Assembly (NCBI GenBank): GCA_963732375.1
Contig: CAVSZE010000014.1
Location: forward strand, 124,001-188,000
Source: RPQJ01 sp963732375
GTDB lineage: Bacteria; Pseudomonadota; Gammaproteobacteria; Steroidobacterales; Steroidobacteraceae
Direction of reading: 5' to 3'
Length of the DNA: 64,000 nt
A program made the position numbers and the translations under genes. The first letter of the stretch is position 1. Each line of letters starts with the position of its first letter. Below are positions 33,809 through 42,552 of this stretch, one piece after another. The notes beneath the pieces are model-generated. The model was not told where the DNA came from. It searched no databases and worked only from the letters and a program-made list of their open reading frames with translations.

Positions 33809-34696
33809 TCATTTCCGTGAGCTGCGGACTGGCACCGACTTGACCCCGCTGCGACGGTAGCTCAACGGCGTCACCCCGGTTTCCCGGCGGAATGCCGTAC
33901 AGAAGTGGCTCTGTCCGGCAAAGCCGACGGCCGCGCTGATTTCGCCGACCGACAGCGAGGTCATGCGCAGCAGTTCGCGGGCCCGCTCGATGCGCGCGCG
34001 CAGTATGTAGCTGTGCGGCGTCGCACCGGTGACCTGCCTGAATGTGTTCGAGAAGTGCGTGACGCCGACGCCGACCGTCGCAGCAACGCTCGCCACGCCG
34101 AGCGGCTCGTCGATGTGCTGGTGAATGTGCTGCACGGCCAGGTGGACCAGCATCAGGGCGCTCCGGGACCCACGCAGTGGTTCGTTCGGTGTCGCTGCCG
34201 ACAGCGAGTGCCGCAACTGCGCCAGCAGTGCGTTGCCGAGCACTGCCAGGTACGCGTCTTCGTGCTCCGGCCCGCTCACCGAGACCGCGAGCTGCTGCGC
34301 GAGCGTGACGACCACGTTATCCACGAAGGTCACCGGCTCCCTCTCGCGGCGTGACGACACCCACCAGGGAATGCGCCGCGCCGTTTCGAAATACGCAACC
34401 ATGCCCTCGCCTATTCCACGCAGCGCCAGCTCGCCGCTGGTGCCGGCGGGCACCAGGGTCACCAGGCCGGGCAGCGACAGCCCGTCGGTCTGCGCCAGGC
34501 CCGCACGATAGGAGACTGGCTTGCCGCCGGTGTGCACGAAGAGCAGCGGCCCGGGCAGAGGGGGAAATTCCACGACCTCGAGCAGCGCGCGATAGCGTTC
34601 CAGCGTGAACGCCGGATCGGCCGGAATCCGGCACGAAAGCTCCGGGTGCCCCAGGAGGCGCCGGAGAAATGCAGGCATGCGGTCGCGGGTCGTCAT
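33809..34696 (-). CDS. AraC family transcriptional regulator
   Basis: 295 residues. The N-terminal ligand part has a cupin-like portion (LLFVHTGGKPVSYRAGL). The C-terminal AraC domain has two helix-turn-helices: LGVASVAATVGVGVTHFSNTF and LSVGEISAAVGFAGQSHFCTA, then FRRETGVTPLSYRR. The ATG at 34696 is used; an upstream ATG adds 19 unlikely residues. It diverges from the FadL gene across a 101-bp gap containing two direct repeats at 34730 and 34751 that suit an AraC dimer. It probably controls the FadL gene and perhaps the following set. Confidence 0.92.
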   Translation of the reverse strand: MTTRDRMPAFLRRLLGHPELSCRIPADPAFTLERYRALLEVVEFPPLPGPLLFVHTGGKPVSYRAGLAQTDGLSLPGLVTLVPAGTSGELALRGIGEGMVAYFETARRIPWWVSSRREREPVTFVDNVVVTLAQQLAVSVSGPEHEDAYLAVLGNALLAQLRHSLSAATPNEPLRGSRSALMLVHLAVQHIHQHIDEPLGVASVAATVGVGVTHFSNTFRQVTGATPHSYILRARIERARELLRMTSLSVGEISAAVGFAGQSHFCTAFRRETGVTPLSYRRSGVKSVPVRSSRK

Positions 34697-34729
34697 TGCG
34701 TTACCCGGCACTCTACTGCAAGAAAACGA

Positions 34730-34762
34730 CAATTGCGCATCGCCTTCGCGCAATTACGCATC
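34730..34762. promoter_or_regulatory. AraC-type operator: two direct repeats 21 bp apart
   Basis: CAATTGCGCATC (34730-34741) and CAATTACGCATC (34751-34762) agree at 11 of 12 bases and are exactly 21 bp apart, two helical turns, the geometry AraC-family dimers use. They lie 36 bp before the FadL ATG and 34 bp before the regulator's own start. Confidence 0.65.
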
Positions 34763-34797
34763 ATGAAGCCGGGCTAATCTCATGGCGGTACTTTCTT

Positions 34798-36108
34798 ATG
34801 GAAACCTGCACCGCCATGCATCCTCGCTCCAGGGCAACCAACCGTCGCGCAGCGTACGCCGTCGGCTCGATTGCGTTTCTATTCAGTCTCCGTTGCGTCG
34901 CCGCTGCTGCCTGGCTCTCGGAGTCCGGTGGCCCCGACATGGCGATGGCCTCCGCTGGCCGCACGGCTTTCGCCACCGACGCCACGACGATCGGGTCGAA
35001 TCCCGCTGGCATGGTCGCGCTCAGCGGCACGGCAGTGACGGTGGTCACCATGCCGGTCAGGATGAACCTGGAATTCAAGGGCAGCGGGGCGACGCCCGGC
35101 TCCGCCGTGAACGAGCAGGGAACCATGCCGGCGCTGTCTGCGTTCGCGATGCGACAGCAGGACCGCTGGGCCGTCGGTGTGGGCGCCTATGGCAACGTCG
35201 GACTGGGATGCGACTTCGGCAGCAGGTGGTCGGGACGCCGCGCCATCGAGGACGCGCAGTTGCGGTCCATCAACCTTGTCCCCGCGGTCGCCTACAGGCT
35301 CACCGATCGCCTGGACGTGGGGGCCTCAATCGGTGCGCAGTATGCCGACGTGCAGGCCGGCATGGCCGTCAGCAACGAAGCGATCTACTACGGACCACCG
35401 CTTGACCTGCCCGATGGGCAGCTTCACATGCAGGGGCACTCCTGGGCACCGGTCGAGAACCTGGGCATGGTCTACCGGCCAGGCACCGGCACGAGAATCG
35501 GCCTCGCGTGGACGTCCAGCGTGACGCACTCGGTGGACCTCGACGTTCGCGCGAACGCGGTCCACCCGCTGCTCTCTGGCATGCTGCAGCAACAAGGGCC
35601 TGCGGAACTCGACTTCAGCCTTCCGCAGCAGTTCACGCTCAGCGCAGCACGCCAGGTCTCGCCCGACACCTTGCTCGCGGCGAGCATTGGATGGCAGCAG
35701 TGGTCCAGATTCGGCCATGCCCGCATGGACGTAGCCGGGCAGCAAGCGCCGATGTTCGAAGACGGGCTGAGCGACACGTGGAGCGCCGCGATCGGGCTGC
35801 GGTACCGCTTCGACCCGCGCTGGACGCTGGCGACGGGCATCGCATACGACAGTGATCCGGCGCCTGCCGACGGAACGATGCCCGTCTATTTCCCGATGGC
35901 CGAGCAACTGCGACTCGCAGCCGGCGCCGACTACCAGTTCAGCGACACGCTGCTGCTCAGGGTCGCGCTCTCGGTCATCAGCCAGGGGAAGGTCCGGATC
36001 GCACAGGACACGTACCCGGTGCCACTGCCGGGAATCCCGAACGTTACCGGCACCATCAGCGGCAGCCGCGTCTATGTACTTGGATTGACCGCCGACTATC
36101 GTCCGTGA
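34798..36108 (+). CDS. FadL/OmpP1 family outer-membrane transporter
   Basis: 436-residue outer-membrane channel for hydrophobic molecules. A signal sequence (Arg-rich, then AYAVGSIAFLFSLRCVAAA) precedes the FadL N-terminal hatch with SGGPDMAMASAGRTAFATDA and SNPAGMVAL, the diagnostic N-P-A-G motif. Alternating beta strands follow to the C-terminal YVLGLTADYRP. ATG 34798 or 34816 could be used. Ligand may be a fatty acid, terpenoid, steroid or aromatic; context (AraC regulator, enoyl-reductase-like enzyme, MFS and TonB transport) suggests an inducible catabolic set but does not identify it. Confidence 0.9.
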   Translation: METCTAMHPRSRATNRRAAYAVGSIAFLFSLRCVAAAAWLSESGGPDMAMASAGRTAFATDATTIGSNPAGMVALSGTAVTVVTMPVRMNLEFKGSGATPGSAVNEQGTMPALSAFAMRQQDRWAVGVGAYGNVGLGCDFGSRWSGRRAIEDAQLRSINLVPAVAYRLTDRLDVGASIGAQYADVQAGMAVSNEAIYYGPPLDLPDGQLHMQGHSWAPVENLGMVYRPGTGTRIGLAWTSSVTHSVDLDVRANAVHPLLSGMLQQQGPAELDFSLPQQFTLSAARQVSPDTLLAASIGWQQWSRFGHARMDVAGQQAPMFEDGLSDTWSAAIGLRYRFDPRWTLATGIAYDSDPAPADGTMPVYFPMAEQLRLAAGADYQFSDTLLLRVALSVISQGKVRIAQDTYPVPLPGIPNVTGTISGSRVYVLGLTADYRP

Positions 36109-36154
36109 TTCGACCGGCGCGACGGCCATTGCCGCGCGCCAACCCGGCACATTG

Positions 36155-37237
36155 TCATGCGATGCGCAGCATGACCTTTCCAGTCCTGCCGGGTTCGAGC
36201 GATGCGGCGACGGCGTGCGCGACGTCCTCCAGTGGGAATGTCGCGCCGACCTCGGTATGGAACACGCCCGCGACCGTCAGCCGCTTTACGGCACGCAACA
36301 CGCCCAGCAACTTGAGCGGTGACTGCTGCGCCAGCCAGTTGGGCAGCAGGAAACCAGATACCTGCGCGACCGGCATCATCAGGTCGCGTCCCGGGATCTC
36401 GAGCGGAGTGTCCGCGAGCGTGCCGTAGATCACGAGCCGGCCGCCGAGCCCGAGGCATCGAACGACGTCGCCCGCGAGCCTGCCTCCGACGCAATCGAGG
36501 GCGAAGCCGACGCCGCGGCCATTCGTGATCCGCGCTACCTCGTCGATCAGGTCGTGCCGGTCGGTCTCGATCACCGCATCCGCACCGAGAGCGGCAAGCT
36601 CCGCAGAGTTCGCACTCGAGCGCACGACACAGATCGTGCGGAAGCCATCGCGTTTGCCCATCCGTACGACGCTCTTACCCAGCGCCGAGCCCGCCGCGGT
36701 CACCAGCACCCAGCCGCCTCGCGGCACTTTGAACACTTCGCGAACCAGCACCCAGGCAGTGACCGGGTTCACGAAGAACATCGCTGCCTGCTCGTTCGGA
36801 ACGGAGTCCGGCATGACAACGGCGCGCTTCGCGTCGACGACCGTGCACTGCTGCCAGGTCCCGTTCGGCGGGCCACTGGCCACCGCGACACGCCGGCCGC
36901 GCAGCCTTCTCGCGAGCAAGCCTGCTCCACACGCCTCGACGATGCCGACGCCCTCGCCGCCCAGCGCGTACGGCGGCTGCGGACAAGGACTGGATAGCGC
37001 CGGATCGAAACACGGCGGCAGGCCGGACGCATGCCTGTCGTGATTCCAGATGATCCGCTCCAGTGCCTGCGAATAGGTGCCGCGCAGGAAATTGAGATCG
37101 GAAGGATTCACCGGGCTCATGACCATCCGTACGCGCACCTGCCCCGGACCGGGCTCCGGAACTGGTACATCCTCGATGCGGATATCACCCGGATCGCTGC
37201 TGTACGCGCGTATTCGCGCGGACTTCATGGTGTTCAT
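36155..37237 (-). CDS. Zinc-independent medium-chain dehydrogenase, enoyl-reductase (MECR)-like
   Basis: 360 residues. N-terminal GroES-like part has VPVPEPGPGQVRVRMVMSPVNPSDLNFLRG, whose N-P-x-D-L marks 2-enoyl thioester reductase-type MDRs. The Rossmann fold has GGWVLVTAAGSALGKSVVRM (A-x-x-x-x-G-x-x-V). No catalytic or structural zinc cysteines. Substrate is likely an enoyl-CoA, enoyl-ACP or quinone. GGAGAG precedes the ATG at 37237. It is convergent with the FadL gene and divergent from the MFS gene, which suggests joint regulation. Confidence 0.87.
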   Translation of the reverse strand: MNTMKSARIRAYSSDPGDIRIEDVPVPEPGPGQVRVRMVMSPVNPSDLNFLRGTYSQALERIIWNHDRHASGLPPCFDPALSSPCPQPPYALGGEGVGIVEACGAGLLARRLRGRRVAVASGPPNGTWQQCTVVDAKRAVVMPDSVPNEQAAMFFVNPVTAWVLVREVFKVPRGGWVLVTAAGSALGKSVVRMGKRDGFRTICVVRSSANSAELAALGADAVIETDRHDLIDEVARITNGRGVGFALDCVGGRLAGDVVRCLGLGGRLVIYGTLADTPLEIPGRDLMMPVAQVSGFLLPNWLAQQSPLKLLGVLRAVKRLTVAGVFHTEVGATFPLEDVAHAVAASLEPGRTGKVMLRIA

Positions 37238-37329
37238 CGTTGCTCTCCGGGCGCGGCTGCAGATTCCGAACGGTCTTGCATGACCTCACCCCGCTGCCTC
37301 ATCCTGAGGCGCAAGGGGGTAAGGATCAA

Positions 37330-38649
37330 GTGAAGCAAATTCAGGTCGCGGGCGGTTGGTCACGTCGACAAGTACTGGTCGCGCTGTGCTTTCTCGCGTC
37401 GTTCATCGCCTACACCGATCGGGTGAACATCTCTGTCGCCGCAGTGGCGATGCAGGAAGACCTCGGCTGGTCACAGACACAGAAAGGCCTGGTGCTGTCG
37501 TCGTTCTTCATCGGCTACCTGCTGTTCATGTACGCGAGCGGCGCGCTTGCCAAGCGCTACGGGGGTCGCAACGTGCTGGGACTTGCGGTCGTGGCCTGGT
37601 CCGTATTCACGCTGCTCACGCCACTCGCTGCGGCCGTCTCCATTCCGCTGCTGATCGCGACCCGCATCCTGATGGGAGTCGGCGAGGCGGCCATATTCCC
37701 CGCATCGGTCGAACTCTACTCGCGGTGGATCCCGGTCACCGAGCGCACCCGCGCCATGGCGAGGCTGCTGAGCGGCATCCCGATGGGTACGGTCGTGGGG
37801 CTGATGGCGACCGGCTGGATCGTCGGGCGCTGGCACTGGTCGATGGCGTTCTACTCGTTCGGCGTGCTCGGGCTCGCGTGGGGCGTGGTGTGGTTCGCGC
37901 GAATCGCGAACGATCCTGCAACCGACCCGCGCATCGGCGAACCAGAGCGCGCGCTGCTTGGCCAGATGCAGCAGGACGCCGGTGCACGCGATGCGCTCCC
38001 GTTCGGCCACCTGCTGCGCGTGCCGGCCGTTTGGGCGATGGTCGCAGCGCAATTCGCCACCACCTGGACCCTCTACGTGCTGATCTCGTGGCTGCCGAGC
38101 TACTTTCGCGAGGCGCAGGGGCTCAGCATCGCAAACTCCGGGTTCTTCTCCGCAGCGCCGTGGCTCGCGATGTTCGTCGTGACCAATGTCGGCGCAACCG
38201 TCTCGGATCGAATGATCAGCCACGGCGCGTCGCTGACCGGCACCCGCAAGCTGATGCAGTGCGCGGGACTGGTGGTATCCGCGGCATTCCTGCTCGCCGC
38301 GCGCGACGTCCACTCCCCGGCGTTCGCGCTCGCGCTGATGTGCGGCGCGGCGGGCGCGCTGGGACTCGCCTGGTCCGGCTACGCCCCGAACGGGCTGGAT
38401 ATTTCACCTCCCCACGCGGCGCAGCTGATGGGAATGAGCAACACTATCGCCACCATCCCCGGCATCGTGGGCGTTGCAGTAACCGGCTGGCTGCTGGATG
38501 TAACCGGCACCTACTCGGCCGCGTTCGTGTTGACGGCCGCAGTGAGCGGCGTGGGGGCACTCATCTACGCGACGCTTTTCAGCGCGAGCCCGATCAGCAC
38601 CGGGATCGGCATGGCCGAGATCGCCGGCGCGCCCGAATCCAAGGGGTGA
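37330..38649 (+). CDS. MFS transporter, anion:cation symporter (ACS) type
   Basis: 439 residues with 12 predicted helices. The GTG start at 37330 has AAGGA at 5-nt spacing. ACS hallmarks are the first-helix motif ASFIAYTDRVNISVA, the loop FGALAKRYGGR-type motif ASGALAKRYGGRN (loop 2-3), and GVGEAAIFPASVELYSRWIP. Such carriers (NarK/ExuT/phthalate/SLC17-type) take up organic anions with protons or sodium. It is followed 58 bp on by a TonB receptor on the same strand. Its ligand is not resolved. Confidence 0.92.
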   Translation: MKQIQVAGGWSRRQVLVALCFLASFIAYTDRVNISVAAVAMQEDLGWSQTQKGLVLSSFFIGYLLFMYASGALAKRYGGRNVLGLAVVAWSVFTLLTPLAAAVSIPLLIATRILMGVGEAAIFPASVELYSRWIPVTERTRAMARLLSGIPMGTVVGLMATGWIVGRWHWSMAFYSFGVLGLAWGVVWFARIANDPATDPRIGEPERALLGQMQQDAGARDALPFGHLLRVPAVWAMVAAQFATTWTLYVLISWLPSYFREAQGLSIANSGFFSAAPWLAMFVVTNVGATVSDRMISHGASLTGTRKLMQCAGLVVSAAFLLAARDVHSPAFALALMCGAAGALGLAWSGYAPNGLDISPPHAAQLMGMSNTIATIPGIVGVAVTGWLLDVTGTYSAAFVLTAAVSGVGALIYATLFSASPISTGIGMAEIAGAPESKG

Positions 38650-38706
38650 ACTGCGCATCGACGGTCGGTACAATCGCGCCCTTTGTGCTCTCGCCTGCCG
38701 TCACTC

Positions 38707-40830
38707 ATGTCGAATCACACGTTGAAAGCGACCACCATGGCCACGGCCGTGCTCGCCGCAGTCGCCCTACCGTCGCCCGCGCGCGGGGCAAGCGACAGCG
38801 CCGACGATCCGGTGCTCGAACTGATCGAGGTGACCGCAACCAGGATTCCGGTCGCGGTCGAATCCGTCCCGGCCATGATCACCATCGTGGACGGCGAGGA
38901 GGCACGGTCGCGCGGTGCGCGTGACGTGCGCACGGCGCTTGCGCTGGTCGCAGGCGTCGACATCGCCCCTGGTGGCGACGGCGGCCCTGCTAGCGCGGTG
39001 CCCGGCATGCGGGGCCTGCGCGAGGCCGACGCCTACCTGCTGGTGGTCGATGGCATTCCGTACGGCGGCACCTTCAACCCCGCCCTCGCGACGCTGAGCC
39101 TCGAGAACGTCGAGCGCATCGAAGTGCTGCGCGGCGCGGCACCGGTGATGTTCGGCGCAACCAGCTTCGTGGGCGTGCTCTACGTCGTGAACTACCCGGC
39201 CGGCAAGACGCCGACTCGCGCGGTCGTGGCGGGTGGTTCGCCGCAGGCGGGGATCGCGAGCTTCACCACCAACCTGCCCGAGGTCGGAAGCCTGCGCCAT
39301 TCGCTGGCGGTCAAGGTCCAGAGCCAGGAGTACACGCAGGATCGGGTGAAGTCCGACGGCGCCCACCTGCTCTATCGCGCCGCGGCAGATACCGAAATCG
39401 GGGAACTGCAGGCCGACCTGGACGGAACGGTACTGCGCCAGGATCCCGCGAGCCCTCATCCCCGCGAAGGCGGCGCGCTCTCCGATCGCTTCCCGCTCGA
39501 CTCGAACGTGAACCCTAAGGACGCGAAGCAGGACCAGGACCGCATCCAGGCCAACCTGCGCCTCACGCACCCGGTCGGCGAGGGTCGCTGGGTCACGACG
39601 GCCTCGTATGCGCACACCAGCGGCAGCACGACGCGTGGATTCCTGCGCGAGGACTTCGCCGACGACGGCATCACTCCCAATGCCGACGGGTACCGGCAGC
39701 AACTCGACATCAACGACTTCTATTTCGACAGCTACTACGCACCGAAGCAGGGCGAACATTTCGACTGGCTGGTCGGCGCCGACTGGATGTACGGCGACGG
39801 TTCCCAGCAGAGCAAGAACTTCGAATACGCCGTGCTGCCCGACGGCAGCAATCCGCCGAATTCGCACGATCTTCCCATCGACGAGGCCACCAGCACCACG
39901 GACCGGCGCAGCTTCGGCGGCCTGTACGCGCAAGGCAACTGGCGCCCGACCGACCGCTGGCTGGTGCAGGCCGGGCTGCGCTGGAACCTGACCGACGAGC
40001 ACCGTGACGCCAAGCTCGTGGACTACACCGCCCCTGGCTCGCCGACCGAGAAGAGTTCGGACAACCAGAGCCAGTCGCGCCTGTCGGGCGTAATCGGCGC
40101 GAGCTATCGGATCTGGGGCGAGGCGGGCAACGGTGTGACGATGTTCGCGGACTACCGCGACACCTACAAGCCTGCGGCGGTGGACTTCGGGCCGGAGGCC
40201 GAGGGCGGCATCCTGAAGCCCGAGACCGCCACGACCTGGGAGGTCGGGCTCAAGGGTCGCCACCTTGGTGGCCGGCTGGACTGGGAGCTGTCGTGGTTCG
40301 ACATGGATTTCGAGAACCTGGTGATTCCGGAGAACGTGGACGGCCTGCCCTCGCTGGCAAACGCCGGCAGCGAGCGATTCACCGGGATCGAGGTCGAGGC
40401 TAGCTGGCGCGTGACCGACGACCTGAGACTCACTGCGACCTATGCGCATCACAACGCCGAGTTCACCGACTACGAGCGGCTGCTTGCCGACGGCTCGACC
40501 CAGCAGCTGAAGGGCAACTCGCTGGAGATGTCACCCGACAATCTCGCAGCGGGCGGCATCGTATACGCCCCCGCGCAGGGCTTCGTGGCATCGCTCGTCG
40601 CGAACTACGTCGGCAGCCGGTATCTCAACAAGAGCAATGCCGCCGAGGCCGACCCGTACACCGTGCTCGATGCAGGCGTCGGGTATCGCTTCGGTCCGTG
40701 GCAGGTCCGGCTCGACGGTTACAACCTCACCGACGTCCGCGAACCCGTCGCCGAGAGTGAACTCGGCGACGCGCAGTTCTACGTGATGCCGGGCAGCTCC
40801 TGGCTGCTATCGGTTACGTGGAACCCTTGA
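38707..40830 (+). CDS. TonB-dependent outer-membrane receptor
   Basis: 707 residues. A signal peptide (MSNHTLKATTMATAVLAAVALPSPARGA) is followed by a TonB-box-like ELIEVTAT, the plug (SVPAMITIVDGEEARSRGARD, LLVVDGIPYGG, NVERIEVLRGAAPVMFG) and a 22-strand-type barrel. The final strand ends MPGSSWLLSVTWNP with an aromatic near the C terminus but not terminal. Moderately long, no STN domain. Substrate could be a siderophore, a polymer or a hydrophobic compound. Co-orientation with the MFS gene suggests an outer/inner membrane pair. The final 17 bp overlap the convergent DUF6249 gene. Confidence 0.92.
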   Translation: MSNHTLKATTMATAVLAAVALPSPARGASDSADDPVLELIEVTATRIPVAVESVPAMITIVDGEEARSRGARDVRTALALVAGVDIAPGGDGGPASAVPGMRGLREADAYLLVVDGIPYGGTFNPALATLSLENVERIEVLRGAAPVMFGATSFVGVLYVVNYPAGKTPTRAVVAGGSPQAGIASFTTNLPEVGSLRHSLAVKVQSQEYTQDRVKSDGAHLLYRAAADTEIGELQADLDGTVLRQDPASPHPREGGALSDRFPLDSNVNPKDAKQDQDRIQANLRLTHPVGEGRWVTTASYAHTSGSTTRGFLREDFADDGITPNADGYRQQLDINDFYFDSYYAPKQGEHFDWLVGADWMYGDGSQQSKNFEYAVLPDGSNPPNSHDLPIDEATSTTDRRSFGGLYAQGNWRPTDRWLVQAGLRWNLTDEHRDAKLVDYTAPGSPTEKSSDNQSQSRLSGVIGASYRIWGEAGNGVTMFADYRDTYKPAAVDFGPEAEGGILKPETATTWEVGLKGRHLGGRLDWELSWFDMDFENLVIPENVDGLPSLANAGSERFTGIEVEASWRVTDDLRLTATYAHHNAEFTDYERLLADGSTQQLKGNSLEMSPDNLAAGGIVYAPAQGFVASLVANYVGSRYLNKSNAAEADPYTVLDAGVGYRFGPWQVRLDGYNLTDVREPVAESELGDAQFYVMPGSSWLLSVTWNP

Positions 40831-41236
40831 CCTCGCGGGCCGCGCCGGCGGCGGGCAGCTGCTTGCGGCCCTCGACCGCGTAATGGATGAGGTACGCGAA
40901 ACCGATGCCGGCCGGAATGAGCCCGAAATAGCTCAGCTGCTGGCGACCGATCTGCCAGAGTGCAATGCCGAGCCCGATGCCGACGAACAGCCAGATCAGG
41001 CCGGGGAGCAGTGTCGATCCGGTGCGCGGTGGCCTCCGGGAGATCGGCTGGTAGAAGGATTCCGGCAGCGGCGGGATGTCGATGCCGCGCTCGATGGCGG
41101 CCAGCCGTTCACGGTGATGCGCCTCGACGATGTCGCGCCGGCGGCGATAGTCCATGATCGTGTAGACAATCGGAATCGAAAGCGACATCACGATCGCGAC
41201 GATCGGGATGAATACGGCAACGGCGTCTTCGTTCAT
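40814..41236 (-). CDS. DUF6249 membrane protein
   Basis: 140 residues: an N-terminal helix (AVFIPIVAIVMSLSIPIVYTIMDYRRRRD), a charged segment HHRERLAAIERGIDIPPLPE typical of the DUF6249 family, and two further helices (LLPGLIWLFVGIGLGIALW, LIPAGIGFAYLIHYAVEG). Function unknown; members are often found beside ECF sigma/anti-sigma pairs, as here, where it diverges from one across a 175-bp gap. The stop lies within the end of the TonB receptor gene. Confidence 0.85.
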   Translation of the reverse strand: MNEDAVAVFIPIVAIVMSLSIPIVYTIMDYRRRRDIVEAHHRERLAAIERGIDIPPLPESFYQPISRRPPRTGSTLLPGLIWLFVGIGLGIALWQIGRQQLSYFGLIPAGIGFAYLIHYAVEGRKQLPAAGAAREVKGST

Positions 41237-41375
41237 CGCAGGGTCTCCATGGTAGCTATTCGTTATACGCGCCTGCCTGCCGCAGGGTTGCACGGCCACG
41301 CCCGGGAGATGTGAAGCCCGCCTCGCCAGTTCGAGGCGCCTCCCCCGGGGCCACCACCAGGTCGTGGCCCGCCGA

Positions 41376-41405
41376 TGCAACCCTGGGATCGTCCGGCGCG
41401 TATAA
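41376..41405 (+). promoter_or_regulatory. ECF-type promoter, probably autoregulated
   Basis: TGCAACC at 41376-41382 and CGTATAA at 41399-41405, with 16 bp between AACC and CGTA, fit the AAC...CGT pattern of ECF promoters. Transcription would start about at the sigma factor's own ATG (41412), giving a leaderless or nearly leaderless mRNA. Confidence 0.5.
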
Positions 41406-41411
41406 AGCGGC

Positions 41412-41960
41412 ATGGACCAGGGGATCGAGCAGCACCTTGCCGCGGGCCGTCACGCCCTTGCGTTCGATCTCGTGGTCCCGGCGTTCAAGGATCGTGTGTT
41501 CCGCCTCGCGTACTCGATCCTCCGGGACCGCGCGGCCGCCGAGGATGCCGCGCAGGAAACCTTTGTGCGGGTCTGGAAGGCCCTTCCGGGCTTTGACGGC
41601 CGTGCGGCACTCGGGACATGGATCTACACGATCACCCGGAATACCTGCCTGATGGAGTTGCGCCGGCGCAGGCCGACCGTTTCCTTCGACGATCCCGACT
41701 CCGATGAGGCGCAGCGCGCTGCGGCGATCGTCGCGACCGCCCCGGCGGCGGACCCGGAACATGACAACCTGCAGCGGCTGCTCGAGAAGCTGCCGCGCAA
41801 CCAGCAGGAGGCCGTGCGCCTGTTCTACCTGGAAGACCGCTCCTACGAGAATGTGGCCGAGCAACTCGGCATGCCGCTCGGCACCGTCAAGAACCTGCTG
41901 CACAGGGCGCGTAGGCGCCTGATGGAGATCGCGCGCCCGGACGAGGTGAAAGCCGCATGA
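41412..41960 (+). CDS. ECF RNA polymerase sigma factor
   Basis: 182 residues. Region 2 includes FKDRVFRLAYSILRDRAAAEDAAQETFVRVWKAL and RAALGTWIYTITRNTCLMELRRR; region 4 includes LLEKLPRNQQEAVRLFYLEDRSYENVAEQLGMPLGTVKNLLHRARRRL. No C-terminal extension. Its last 4 bases overlap the anti-sigma gene (ATGA). The upstream sequence carries a possible self-recognised promoter. Target genes other than itself are not evident. Confidence 0.95.
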   Translation: MDQGIEQHLAAGRHALAFDLVVPAFKDRVFRLAYSILRDRAAAEDAAQETFVRVWKALPGFDGRAALGTWIYTITRNTCLMELRRRRPTVSFDDPDSDEAQRAAAIVATAPAADPEHDNLQRLLEKLPRNQQEAVRLFYLEDRSYENVAEQLGMPLGTVKNLLHRARRRLMEIARPDEVKAA

Positions 41961-42505
41961 CTGAAACGACACTGTCCGGCCCCTGCGCCGGCTACGAATT
42001 CGAGATCGTCGAACTGCACGAAGGCGCACTCGGGCCCGAGGAGGCGCAGCGGGTTCGCAGGCACGTCGAAGCCTGCGCCTGCTGTCGCGACTGGCAGGCA
42101 CGCTACGCGTCGCTCGATTCGACACTGGCGCGTGAGCAGCCACGCCCGGTACTACCAGCGGACTTCGGCGCGAAGCTCCGCGAACGGATCGCGGGACTCG
42201 CGGATCCTGCTACAAGACGCGCCCAGCGCGCTGCTGCAGAGAGCGAGTACGACTGGATGCTGCGCTCGCTCAAGCGCCGCCTGACGCGCCAGGCACTTGT
42301 CGCCGCAGCTGCTGGCGCCGCGACAGGTGCAGCCTGTATTGCGCTGCTCGCCTTCCTTGGACCGCAGATAGCCGCGCTGCTGCAAATTCTGGACGCGGGA
42401 AATGGCCACGCACCGCTCGGCACCATCGCCGCCGCGGCAGCCATCGGCGCGCTCGCGTGGTCTGCGAGGCGCGGCGTGCTCCCCGGGATGCCCTTGCGCC
42501 GCTGA
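41957..42505 (+). CDS. Putative zinc-finger anti-sigma factor
   Basis: 182 residues. The N-terminal anti-sigma zinc region has HEGALGPEEAQRVRRHVEACACCRDW, i.e. His-x3-Cys-x2-Cys preceded by a possible distal His. A single strong hydrophobic pair of helices follows (LVAAAAGAATGAACIALLAFLGPQIAALL, GTIAAAAAIGALAWSARRG). It is coupled to the sigma gene by an ATGA overlap, so the two are made together. The signal sensed is not apparent. Confidence 0.87.
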   Translation: MTETTLSGPCAGYEFEIVELHEGALGPEEAQRVRRHVEACACCRDWQARYASLDSTLAREQPRPVLPADFGAKLRERIAGLADPATRRAQRAAAESEYDWMLRSLKRRLTRQALVAAAAGAATGAACIALLAFLGPQIAALLQILDAGNGHAPLGTIAAAAAIGALAWSARRGVLPGMPLRR

Positions 42506-42552
42506 TAAACCGGGCAACCGGTCAACCCGGCCGCGTTGGCACCGGTGCCTGC

